64,000 nucleotides of DNA from JAGNKE01 sp964583335 (lineage in GTDB: Bacteria; Pseudomonadota; Alphaproteobacteria; Micavibrionales; Micavibrionaceae): positions 110,474 through 174,473 of the forward strand of contig CAZOVG010000008.1 of NCBI GenBank assembly GCA_964583335.1, given 5' to 3'. Made by a program: the position numbers and the translations under genes. Under the pieces are notes generated by a model, which was not told where the DNA came from, ran no database searches, and worked only from the letters and a program-made list of their open reading frames with translations. Below, one piece after another: positions 35,277 through 42,874 of the stretch; positions within the stretch are counted from its first letter, which is position 1; every line of letters starts with the position of its first letter.

Positions 35277-35612
35277 ATGGATAAGTTTTCCGCGCTCGCC
35301 TACCCGACCCGCCGCCGCATCATGGAGATGCTGGCCGCCAATCGCGCCCTGTCCGCCTCCGATATCAGCAGACACTTCGACTCGACCCCCTCCGCCATCT
35401 CCCAGCATCTCAAGGTGCTGCGCGAGGCCGAACTGGTGCAGATGGAAAAGAAGGCGCAGCAGCGCATCTACTCGATCAACATGGCGGAGATTGAAGAAAT
35501 GGAACAATGGCTCGCCCGTATGCGGAGCTTCTGGAACGACCGCTTCGACGCGCTTGAGGCTCTGCTGAAGGCCGACGACGAAAAGAATAAAACCCGAAAC
35601 AAAAAAACCTGA
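35277..35612 (+). CDS. ArsR-family transcriptional regulator
   Basis: 111 residues with a winged helix-turn-helix (SASDISRHFDSTPSAISQHLKVLREAELVQ). The cysteine metal-binding motif of classic ArsR is missing, as in the subgroup that pairs with SRPBCC proteins. The predicted transcription start coincides with its ATG and there is no Shine-Dalgarno, so it is probably leaderless. It heads a run of six same-strand genes and likely represses them and itself. Confidence 0.9.
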   Translation: MDKFSALAYPTRRRIMEMLAANRALSASDISRHFDSTPSAISQHLKVLREAELVQMEKKAQQRIYSINMAEIEEMEQWLARMRSFWNDRFDALEALLKADDEKNKTRNKKT

Positions 35613-35639
35613 ACGAAAAGCGAAAAGGACTCTAGGCTC

Positions 35640-36221
35640 ATGACCAAAACCGCAAAAAAGACGGCAAAAGACGAGGACGCCTTCGGCGTGGTCATCGCCC
35701 CCGGAACGATCCGTTTCACCCGCCTTCTCCCCGGCCCCATCGAGCGCGTTTGGGAATATCTGACCAATCCCGAAAAAACGGCCCTATGGATGGGTTCCGG
35801 CAAATTCGACTTGCGCGTCGGCGGCCTGTGCGAATGGCACTGCGACTATGCCTTCAACCTCGAACCCGAACTCCGCAAGCGCCATAACGGCGCCGTTCCG
35901 ATAATCTATTGCCGGGTCCTTGAACTCGATCCGCCGCGCCTCCTGAAAATGACATGGGATTATTCCGACTGCGTCAACACCTCGCAAGACGGCTCTAACA
36001 GTGTGATTACCTATGAACTGACGCCGCAGGGTTCGGAGGTCGTCTTCACCCTCACGCACACAGGCATGCCCAACAACAACGACACACGCGCCGCGCTGGC
36101 GGGCTGGCATATCCATTTCGACGTGTTGGCGGCCAAACTGAACGGCACGCGCCCCGCGCCGTTCCTGGCGGCGCACGAGGCCCTTGAAAAGGAATATCAA
36201 CAAAGAGTGACCGGAGACTAA
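35640..36221 (+). CDS. SRPBCC (AHSA1-like) domain protein 1
   Basis: 193 residues. After a 25-residue lysine-rich start comes the helix-grip fold of the SRPBCC/AHSA1 family (IRFTRLLPGPIERVWEYLTNPEKTALWMG). Such proteins bind hydrophobic ligands; no substrate can be inferred. It begins 28 bases after the ArsR gene, and ArsR-SRPBCC pairs are common. First of four different SRPBCC proteins in this operon. Confidence 0.88.
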   Translation: MTKTAKKTAKDEDAFGVVIAPGTIRFTRLLPGPIERVWEYLTNPEKTALWMGSGKFDLRVGGLCEWHCDYAFNLEPELRKRHNGAVPIIYCRVLELDPPRLLKMTWDYSDCVNTSQDGSNSVITYELTPQGSEVVFTLTHTGMPNNNDTRAALAGWHIHFDVLAAKLNGTRPAPFLAAHEALEKEYQQRVTGD

Positions 36222-36225
36222 GCCT

Positions 36226-36723
36226 ATGACCATCGACAGCGATTTCGTCTTCTTTCTCGACCGCACGCTAAACGCGCCCCTCGCAAAGGTCTGGGCCGCC
36301 TGGACGAAGGCCGAACAGCTCCAGAAATGGTTCGGCCCGAAAGGTTGCCCCATTTCAAGCCACACGCTCGATTTCCGGGTGGGCGGCATCTACCATTACT
36401 GCATGGACCTGCCGAACGGCGACAAGATGTGGGGCAAATGGGTCTTCCGGGAGATCGTGCCGCAGCAACGCCTGCTCTTCATCTCGTCTTTCTCCGACGA
36501 AAACGGGGGCATCACGCGCCACCCCATGGCCCCGGGCTGGCCTCTGGAAATGATTTCTCAAATCACCTTCACGGAGGAGAACGGCAAAACCACGATTTCG
36601 ATGCAGGGCGGCGCGTATAACGCCACCGAGGCCGAACGCCAAGCCTACGCCGACGGCCGTGAGAGCATGCGCAAGGGCTGGGGCGGCACCTTCGAACAGC
36701 TTGAAGCCTTTCTGGCAAAATAA
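36226..36723 (+). CDS. SRPBCC (AHSA1-like) domain protein 2
   Basis: 165 residues: FLDRTLNAPLAKVWAAWTKAEQLQKWFGPKGCP is the characteristic start of the AHSA1 group, and GGWGGTFEQLEAFL-type ending (KGWGGTFEQLEAFLAK) closes the fold. GGAGA lies eight bases before the ATG and the gap from the previous gene is four bases. Ligand unknown. Confidence 0.9.
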   Translation: MTIDSDFVFFLDRTLNAPLAKVWAAWTKAEQLQKWFGPKGCPISSHTLDFRVGGIYHYCMDLPNGDKMWGKWVFREIVPQQRLLFISSFSDENGGITRHPMAPGWPLEMISQITFTEENGKTTISMQGGAYNATEAERQAYADGRESMRKGWGGTFEQLEAFLAK

Positions 36724-36762
36724 TGATACGGTAAGAACCTAAAATATTAAGGAGCAAAAACC

Positions 36763-37125
36763 ATGACCTACGTTGACGGATTCGTCGTCCCGGTCCCCAA
36801 GGACAAAATCAACGAATACAAGGATCTGGCCGCCAAGGCGGGCAAGATCTGGATGGAGCACGGCGCGCTGGCCTATAAGGAATGCGTCGGCGAGGATCTG
36901 GAGGATAAGGGCTTCTGCGCCACCTTCCCCGGCGCGTTCGGCTCGAAACCCGAAGAAACCGTCGTCTTCGCCTATATCGTCTATAAATCCCGCGAGCACC
37001 GCGACGAGGTGAACAAAAAGGTCATGGAAGACCCGCGCATGAACGAAGCCTGCGCGCCCGACGCCATGCCTTTCGACTGCAAGCGCATGGCCTATGGCGG
37101 CTTCAAAGCGCTCGTCGATTTATAA
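36763..37125 (+). CDS. DUF1428 (YbaA-like) family protein
   Basis: 120 residues. MTYVDGFVVPVPKDKINEYKD and MPFDCKRMAYGGFKALVD are typical of DUF1428, a dimeric alpha-beta barrel family of unknown role. AAGGAG lies nine bases upstream of the start. It lies within the SRPBCC operon, where it often co-occurs with AHSA1-like genes. Confidence 0.88.
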   Translation: MTYVDGFVVPVPKDKINEYKDLAAKAGKIWMEHGALAYKECVGEDLEDKGFCATFPGAFGSKPEETVVFAYIVYKSREHRDEVNKKVMEDPRMNEACAPDAMPFDCKRMAYGGFKALVDL

Positions 37126-37136
37126 GGAACCTCAAA

Positions 37137-37667
37137 ATGAGCACGATATTACCCCTTCTGCTCTTAGCGCTAACCGGACTGGCCGTGTTTATTCATACAC
37201 GCGACGATAAATTCAGCCTGACCCGCAACGCGCTAATCCCCGCCCCACCCGACAAAGTATTCGAACAGGTCAACAACCTTCGCAAATGGAATGCTTGGTC
37301 CCCGTGGGCGCGGATGGACCCGAACGCAAAAAACACCTTCGAGGGACCGGAATCCGGCCTCAACGCCTCGATGAGTTGGGCCGGAAACAAAAATGTCGGC
37401 GAAGGTAAAATGACCATCATAGAGAGCCGCCCCGCCGAACTGTTGCGCTTCAAATTAGAGTTCTACAAACCCTTCAAGGGCACCAATCAGGCCGAATTCA
37501 CCTTCAATCCCGAAACCGACGGTACACGCGTCACATGGACCATGACCGGCGACAAGAATTTCATGGCCAAAGCCATGCATCTCGTGATGAATTGCGACAA
37601 AATGGTTGGCTCGCAATTCGAGGATGGATTCAAAAATCTCGACGAGGTCCTTAAAAAGGCGGCATGA
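37137..37667 (+). CDS. SRPBCC protein 3 with N-terminal membrane segment
   Basis: 176 residues. A short hydrophobic N-terminus (ILPLLLLALTGLAVFIHTRDD) precedes a polyketide-cyclase-like SRPBCC fold (NALIPAPPDKVFEQVNNLRKWNAWSPWARMDP). AAGGA lies eight bases upstream. Its stop overlaps the next start (ATGA). It is the only family member here with a probable membrane anchor. Confidence 0.85.
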   Translation: MSTILPLLLLALTGLAVFIHTRDDKFSLTRNALIPAPPDKVFEQVNNLRKWNAWSPWARMDPNAKNTFEGPESGLNASMSWAGNKNVGEGKMTIIESRPAELLRFKLEFYKPFKGTNQAEFTFNPETDGTRVTWTMTGDKNFMAKAMHLVMNCDKMVGSQFEDGFKNLDEVLKKAA

Positions 37668-38143
37668 CGGTATCCAAAAACAGCTCACAAATCAAACCCG
37701 TGCTTATAATCGAACGCTTCTTCGAAGCGCCGCCAGAGCGAGTCTTCAAGGCGTGGACGAACCCGGATGAACTGTTGCAATGGTGCAAACCCTTCGGCTT
37801 CACCGTGCCGCACAACGAGGGCACAATCGAGGAAGGCGGCGCTTACCGCTCCTGCCTACGCTCCCCGGAAGGCATTGATTACAGGCTGCGCGGTGTATAC
37901 AAAATCATCGACCGACCCCGCAAACTGGTTTTCACCCATGTCTGGGATGACGTGAACGGCCAGCCCGGCACCGAAACGCTCGTCACCGTGACATTCGAAA
38001 ATCACGGCGGCGGAACCAAAATGACCTTAATGCAGGAAGGCTTCAGCTCGATTGAATCCCGCGACGGCCACGAAGGCGGTTGGAGCGAAACCTTTGAAAA
38101 TCTCAGCAAGCATCTTTTTTCAATGGGCATAGCGCAGATTTAG
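37664..38143 (+). CDS. SRPBCC (AHSA1-like) domain protein 4
   Basis: 159 residues: IERFFEAPPERVFKAWTNPDELLQWCKPFGF begins the AHSA1 fold and GGWSETFENLSKHL ends it. Coupled to the previous gene through an ATGA overlap. Forty-five bases later begins the MFS exporter on the same strand. Confidence 0.88.
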   Translation: MTVSKNSSQIKPVLIIERFFEAPPERVFKAWTNPDELLQWCKPFGFTVPHNEGTIEEGGAYRSCLRSPEGIDYRLRGVYKIIDRPRKLVFTHVWDDVNGQPGTETLVTVTFENHGGGTKMTLMQEGFSSIESRDGHEGGWSETFENLSKHLFSMGIAQI

Positions 38144-38188
38144 CGTTAGAACATAAAATCCCTGAAACCCCAGACCCCGGCGCGACAG

Positions 38189-39367
38189 ATGAGAGAATTC
38201 GTCATTCTCATGGCCTTCCTGACGTCGATCACGGCCCTCTCCGTGGATTCGCTGCTGCCCGCCATGCCCCATATCGGCGCCGACCTGAACGTGGCCCATC
38301 AAAACGACGTGCAGTGGGTCATCGGGGTCTTTTTCGCGGGCATGATGTTCGGATATCTTCTCTACGGCCAGCTCGCCGACGCGCTCGGCCGCAAGCCCTC
38401 TCTGGCCGTGGGCCTGTGTATCTTCATCGTCGGCTGCGTCATGTCGTGGAACGCGACCTCGCTCTCCATGCTCCTGCTGGGCCGCTTCGTGCAGGGCATC
38501 GGCGCCGCCGGACCGCGCATCACCACAATGGCCGTCATCCGCGACAAATATAAGGGCCGCGAGATGGCCAGCGTGATGTCGCTGGTCATGGGCATCTTCA
38601 TCCTCGTCCCCGTCATCGCCCCCGCGCTGGGTCAGGTCGTGATGGCGCTCTCGGGCTGGCGCGAGATCTTTCTGCTTTACATCGCGGTTGCTCTGACCGG
38701 GATGCTCTGGACGCACGCGCGGCTGGAGGAAACCCTTGCGCCGGAAATGCGCCGCCCCTTGAACCTTAAAATCCTGATCGCGGGCTTCCGCGAATCCGCG
38801 AACACGCCCATAACGCTGGGCTATTCGATTGCGAACGGCCTGTGCTTCGGCGCGATCATCGCCTATCTGAACACGATCCAGCCGATTCTGGAGGACCTCT
38901 ACAAGGTCGGCGATCTGTTCTCGCTCTATTTCGGGATGCTGGCCGGCGCCATCGGCCTCGCCTTCTTCTCCAACTCGATGCTGGTGGGAAAACTGGGCAT
39001 GCGCCTCCTGACGACCCGTGCGATTCAGGCCATGGCCGTTCTGTCCGTGCTCTTCCTGCCGCTGGCGCTCTCCGGCCTGCCCGTGCCGCTGCCCATCTTC
39101 CTGCTTTATGGCGGGGGCTGCTTCTTCTGCCTCGGCCTCATGTTCGGCAACATGAACGCCCTCGCCCTCGAACCGATGGGCCACATCGCCGGAACCGCCA
39201 GCGCGTTCCTGAGCTTCGTAGCCACCGGAATCGCCGTCGCCGTGGGCGGCATCATCGGCCAGCTTTACGATCAGACGGTACTGCCGCTGAATATCGGCTA
39301 TCTGGTCATCGCCCTTCTGGCGCTTTACGTCCAGCGCATCACCGAAAAAACCCGCAACGCCCAATAA
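38189..39367 (+). CDS. MFS drug-resistance transporter, Bcr/CflA-like
   Basis: 392 residues with about twelve membrane helices. The N-terminal TSITALSVDSLLPAMPHIGADL and YGQLADALGRKPSL are typical of the Bcr/CflA drug:H+ antiporter group. Last gene of the ArsR-led cluster, so it could be induced with the SRPBCC genes. Substrate unknown. Confidence 0.88.
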   Translation: MREFVILMAFLTSITALSVDSLLPAMPHIGADLNVAHQNDVQWVIGVFFAGMMFGYLLYGQLADALGRKPSLAVGLCIFIVGCVMSWNATSLSMLLLGRFVQGIGAAGPRITTMAVIRDKYKGREMASVMSLVMGIFILVPVIAPALGQVVMALSGWREIFLLYIAVALTGMLWTHARLEETLAPEMRRPLNLKILIAGFRESANTPITLGYSIANGLCFGAIIAYLNTIQPILEDLYKVGDLFSLYFGMLAGAIGLAFFSNSMLVGKLGMRLLTTRAIQAMAVLSVLFLPLALSGLPVPLPIFLLYGGGCFFCLGLMFGNMNALALEPMGHIAGTASAFLSFVATGIAVAVGGIIGQLYDQTVLPLNIGYLVIALLALYVQRITEKTRNAQ

Positions 39368-39396
39368 AAATGCTGCGGCCCGCAAAGCCGCAGCAT
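39366..39396 (-). terminator. Strong terminator of the SDR gene
   Basis: ATGCTGCGGC (39370-39379) and GCCGCAGCAT (39387-39396) form a perfect ten-pair stem with a seven-base loop. On the minus strand it ends in TTTTT. It separates the convergent MFS and SDR genes and may also end the long minus-strand transcript from 45.3 kb. Confidence 0.88.
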
Positions 39397-39418
39397 CGTC
39401 GTAAATCCGTGAAATAAA

Positions 39419-40159
39419 TCAGGCCGCCTTGGCCGGGTCCATGCTCGCGGCGACCGACGCTTCGAGGTCGCGGTAATTCTTCGACCACACCTCGAACATC
39501 CCGCGCCCGGTGGCATCCGGAAAAATATCCGGCTCCCCGGACTCAAGCCCCTTGATGATCGCCTTAGCGGTGTCCTCCGGGCTGGTCTTCGGCATATCGA
39601 TATCCTTGGCCATGTCGGTGTCGATCGGGCCGGGGTTGATCGTGTGCACCGCGATGCCCTTGGCGGCCAGCTCCATCCGCGCCCCCTGCGTGATCGAAAA
39701 CAGCGCCGCCTTGGAGGCGCAATACCCGCCGATAAAGGGGAAATTCACGAACGACGCGATCGAACAGACATTGGCGATCGCCGCGTTCTTGCCCTTCTCC
39801 AGAACCGGAAGAAACGCCCGCATCGCCGCCAACGTCCCGAAATAGTTGGTCTTCATGTCCCGCTCAAGATCCGCGAACGGCGCCGAAAGCCCGCTGCCGT
39901 TCGAAAGAACCCCGGCATTGTTGATCAGGATTTGCGTGTCATAGGCCAGCTTCACGGCGGCCTCAAGCTGCGCCGCGTTATTGATGTCGAGCGCGACCCG
40001 CACCACGCGCGGGTCCTTGAAATCGGGAATTTTCTTGATGTCGCGGGCCGAGGCGTAAATTTTCTTCGCGCCGTGATCAAGCAGCGCCTGCACCAGCGCC
40101 TTGCCGATCCCCCGGTTCGCGCCGGTGACGAATACGATTCTGTCTTTGATCTGGGTCAT
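39419..40159 (-). CDS. Short-chain dehydrogenase/reductase
   Basis: 246 residues, classical SDR: cofactor motif TGANRGIG, structural NNAG (ILINNAGVL) and active-site YCASK preceded by the serine in CSIASF. NAD(P)(H)-dependent alcohol/ketone oxidoreductase of unknown substrate. The ATG at 40159 was chosen because AGGAGA lies eight bases upstream. It lies 56 bases after the last repeat-family gene and may be in the same transcript. Confidence 0.92.
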   Translation of the reverse strand: MTQIKDRIVFVTGANRGIGKALVQALLDHGAKKIYASARDIKKIPDFKDPRVVRVALDINNAAQLEAAVKLAYDTQILINNAGVLSNGSGLSAPFADLERDMKTNYFGTLAAMRAFLPVLEKGKNAAIANVCSIASFVNFPFIGGYCASKAALFSITQGARMELAAKGIAVHTINPGPIDTDMAKDIDMPKTSPEDTAKAIIKGLESGEPDIFPDATGRGMFEVWSKNYRDLEASVAASMDPAKAA

Positions 40160-40215
40160 AATCGAGTCTCCTTGTGTCATGGACGAGCCACCCTAGCACA
40201 AAGACGGGCCAGTAA

Positions 40216-41109
40216 TCACTCCGCTTTCTTGGGGGGCGGATCGTCGGGAAAATACATAAAATCCTCGTCCCTCAAAAAATACCGCTTCTTAATGTCTAAC
40301 TTTGGGAAATAAAACAGGTCAAAGCTGCCCGCCTTGGTCGCATACAAAAGCACGCGCACAGCCTCACCGACAGTAGAATCTGTATTATGAGGAAAATGAT
40401 TGGAGTAACATGAATAGAAAATGCCGCTCCGCTCGCGGCTATCAATAAGAAATATTAAAGACGAGATATCCTCCTGCTTGGGCCACCCCTCAAGCTTATC
40501 AATGTTCGTTTTAGCGGGACAAATAACAAGCAAATCAGTCTTCTTAAGCATTTCGATAACATCTCGTGCGCTCAGTTGTGCAAGGGCGTACTCATCCAAG
40601 GTGGGTCGCCCCGCCAGCGGGTCAAGCACCAACTTCCCCGTCCTCATAACCTCTTTGGCCCTTGCGATGATTCCCTCTTTGTCCGGCGGATACTGATCAC
40701 CGCTATAAGGCCGAAAACGGCCATCCACGATCGCCCGCAGCAAAAAGACAGCCGTAACGCCCACGGTTGACTCATATCCAGCACTTGAGGCCCAATCCGA
40801 ATGAACCGTCGAGCCAGCATATTCTTGACTTTCCGTCAGCGTAAGAAGATACGGAATATCTTTCGGTTTTGGCCAGAACGTGACATCCTGGGGAATAACC
40901 AAGTACGAAGTCTGACGCATCAGACCGATATATTCCTCGGCGCTCATCTGTATCAATTGATCTTTACGAATAGTGTGGATGCGAAGAAGCTGCGGATGAT
41001 CGCGCAACCAGAAATACCAGCCGAAAGGAAAAAGTATAAACGGCAGCAAAATGTACCACTTGAGAAAAAGCCAGAATATGCGGCTACCCCGCTCATATTC
41101 TTCAACCAT
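40216..41109 (-). CDS. Repeat-family membrane protein D (unknown family)
   Basis: 297 residues. After a short basic start there is one membrane segment (FLKWYILLPFILFPFGWYFWL), then two copies of the array's repeat. Copy one (MSAEEYIGLMRQTSYLVIP, WPKPKDIPYLLTL, YAGST, YESTVGVTAVFLLRAI, YPPDKEGIIARA) is canonical. Copy two (LSARDVIEMLKKTDLLVICP, WPKQEDISSLIFLID, STVGEAVRVLLYA) is diverged. It ends with a proline/lysine tail instead of the EKMG ending of its paralogues. Its ATG overlaps the previous stop (TGATG). Function not recognised. Confidence 0.82.
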   Translation of the reverse strand: MVEEYERGSRIFWLFLKWYILLPFILFPFGWYFWLRDHPQLLRIHTIRKDQLIQMSAEEYIGLMRQTSYLVIPQDVTFWPKPKDIPYLLTLTESQEYAGSTVHSDWASSAGYESTVGVTAVFLLRAIVDGRFRPYSGDQYPPDKEGIIARAKEVMRTGKLVLDPLAGRPTLDEYALAQLSARDVIEMLKKTDLLVICPAKTNIDKLEGWPKQEDISSLIFLIDSRERSGIFYSCYSNHFPHNTDSTVGEAVRVLLYATKAGSFDLFYFPKLDIKKRYFLRDEDFMYFPDDPPPKKAE

Positions 41110-41597
41110 CACTCAATCCCCATCTTCTCCGCCTCCGCCCGCGCCCACGCGATGATTTCGTCTTTATCGGGAGGATAAAATTTTGCATACCCCTCGAATT
41201 TTCCCTCCTTCAAAGCCTTAAGAAGATGCACAGCAGCAATACTCTCTGTTGTTCCATAATCATAAGTCGTAATTGATCGGGCGAAATATGCAAATTTTGT
41301 ACAAACTTCACCTGAGTATTTTCTGCTCTGAATGAGCGTAAGCAGGTAAGGTAAATCCTCTCTGCGAGGCCAGCCTTGGATTTTTATTTCTTTCGAGAAG
41401 GTCAAGTAAGATGTCCAATACATCATACCAATATATTGCTGTGCGCTCATCTGCCGCAGGTCAGCCGGACTAATCTCCCTTAAAAGCAGTCGCTCCTTGT
41501 AGGGGATTGATACAAGATAGCAAGCACAGAAAAATGCCATAAAAATGGCTATTTCATAAATCTTCAGACCCTTTTTTGCTTCCTGCTCGCTCCCCAT
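41109..41597 (-). CDS. Repeat-family membrane protein C, single repeat (unknown family)
   Basis: 162 residues: one membrane segment (YEIAIFMAFFCACYLVSIPY) and a single repeat (MSAQQYIGMMYWTSYLTFS, WPRREDLPYLLTLIQS, TTESIAAVHLLKALKEG, YPPDKDEIIAWARAEAEKMG). It defines the minimal unit of the family. Linked to both neighbours by TGATG overlaps. AT-rich inside but GC-rich at its 3' end, where it shares a perfect 26-base segment with its paralogues. Confidence 0.82.
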   Translation of the reverse strand: MGSEQEAKKGLKIYEIAIFMAFFCACYLVSIPYKERLLLREISPADLRQMSAQQYIGMMYWTSYLTFSKEIKIQGWPRREDLPYLLTLIQSRKYSGEVCTKFAYFARSITTYDYGTTESIAAVHLLKALKEGKFEGYAKFYPPDKDEIIAWARAEAEKMGIE

Positions 41598-42874
41598 CAC
41601 TCCGCCCCCATCTTCTCCGCCTCCGCCCGCGCCCACGCGAGCAGCGCCTCCGGATTTTCGGGTTTAGGTTGAAAGCGCATATCAAACCTGCCCAATTTTA
41701 TAGCGTTTAAAAGCAGGAGTGCTTTATCGCCTACAGAAGAATCATCGTCAAAAGGAATGATCGAAAACTTGCACCACAAAAAAACACCAGATCGCTCTTT
41801 GCTATCAACAATACTCAGCAGGTAAGGGATATCCTCCCTCCTCGGCCAATTATTGATAAGATGAGAACTTTCATCGTTCCGTTTACAAAGTCTAAGAGTT
41901 TCTGCACTTTTTAGCGTTGTGATCACTTCCTTGGAGCTAAGTCTGACAAGTTCATCGCCATAGAACTCCGGCTCTCCAATGAGAGGGGAACTAAATACAA
42001 GCTGCCCTGCCTTCATGACTTTTACAGCTTCTTTTATGATTTCATCTTTGTCATGTGGGTATAGTTTTGTCCTGTAAGGATAAAACTTCCCCTCCGTAAT
42101 CGCTTTAAGCAGAACGATAGCCGTGACCCCGACGGTCGATTCATAACCGCCCTGAACAGCGTTCGGATCGTCAAAAATGCTGATCGTCGATCCGGCATAG
42201 TCCTGACTTTCCGTCAGCATCAAAAGATAAGGAATGTCATCGATTTTTGGCCAGAAAGCGATGTTCTTGGGTATAACGAGCACAGAAGTCTGCCGCATCA
42301 TACCAATATAATCCTTGGCGCTCATTCTCGTCAGTTCTTCCTTGCTGATCGAACGACTGGAAAGTACGGCCTCAGCGCCAGATACTCTCTCCGCCTCCGC
42401 CCGCGCCCACGCGATGATTTCATCCTTATCCGGCGGATACTCGGCTGTCATGTAAGGATGAAACACGCCCTCCTTGATCGCCTTGAGCAAAATCACGGCG
42501 GTAATCCCCTCCGTAGACTCATAAGGCAGAGTCTGGAACCATGTATTGGTATGCTCGCTGACCGCAGAACCCGCATAATTGCGGCTGTCGGCAAGACTGA
42601 GCAAATAAGGGATATCCTCGCGGACAGGCCAGCCCTCAACCTGATCGGGGACGGCAACCACCGTAGCCCTTCTCATAAGCGCAACATATTCATCAGCGCT
42701 CATAGTCTCGAACTGGTGAACTCTTAATGAACCTCCATAAAGAACCTGCGGAGAAGAAAGCCAATAACAAAAGCCAAGGAAAGCCAGGAAGGCCGCTATA
42801 AAATAGAAGATGTGCAAAGACTCTTCAAATTCCAACATATGCCGGAATATATTTTGCTCCTCGTCCCTCCCCAT
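41597..42874 (-). CDS. Repeat-family membrane protein B, three repeats (unknown family)
   Basis: 425 residues, the largest member: one membrane segment (HIFYFIAAFLAFLGFCYWLSS) and three repeats. Repeats one and two are near canonical (DIPYLLSLADSRNYAGS, YESTEGITAVILLKAIKEG; DDIPYLLMLTESQDYAGST, YESTVGVTAIVLLKAITEG). Repeat three (EDIPYLLSIVDSKERSGV) resembles the second repeat of protein D. The AWARAEAE segment occurs after repeat one and again at the C-terminus. Starts on TGATG with the previous gene. No enzyme motif seen. Confidence 0.82.
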   Translation of the reverse strand: MGRDEEQNIFRHMLEFEESLHIFYFIAAFLAFLGFCYWLSSPQVLYGGSLRVHQFETMSADEYVALMRRATVVAVPDQVEGWPVREDIPYLLSLADSRNYAGSAVSEHTNTWFQTLPYESTEGITAVILLKAIKEGVFHPYMTAEYPPDKDEIIAWARAEAERVSGAEAVLSSRSISKEELTRMSAKDYIGMMRQTSVLVIPKNIAFWPKIDDIPYLLMLTESQDYAGSTISIFDDPNAVQGGYESTVGVTAIVLLKAITEGKFYPYRTKLYPHDKDEIIKEAVKVMKAGQLVFSSPLIGEPEFYGDELVRLSSKEVITTLKSAETLRLCKRNDESSHLINNWPRREDIPYLLSIVDSKERSGVFLWCKFSIIPFDDDSSVGDKALLLLNAIKLGRFDMRFQPKPENPEALLAWARAEAEKMGAE

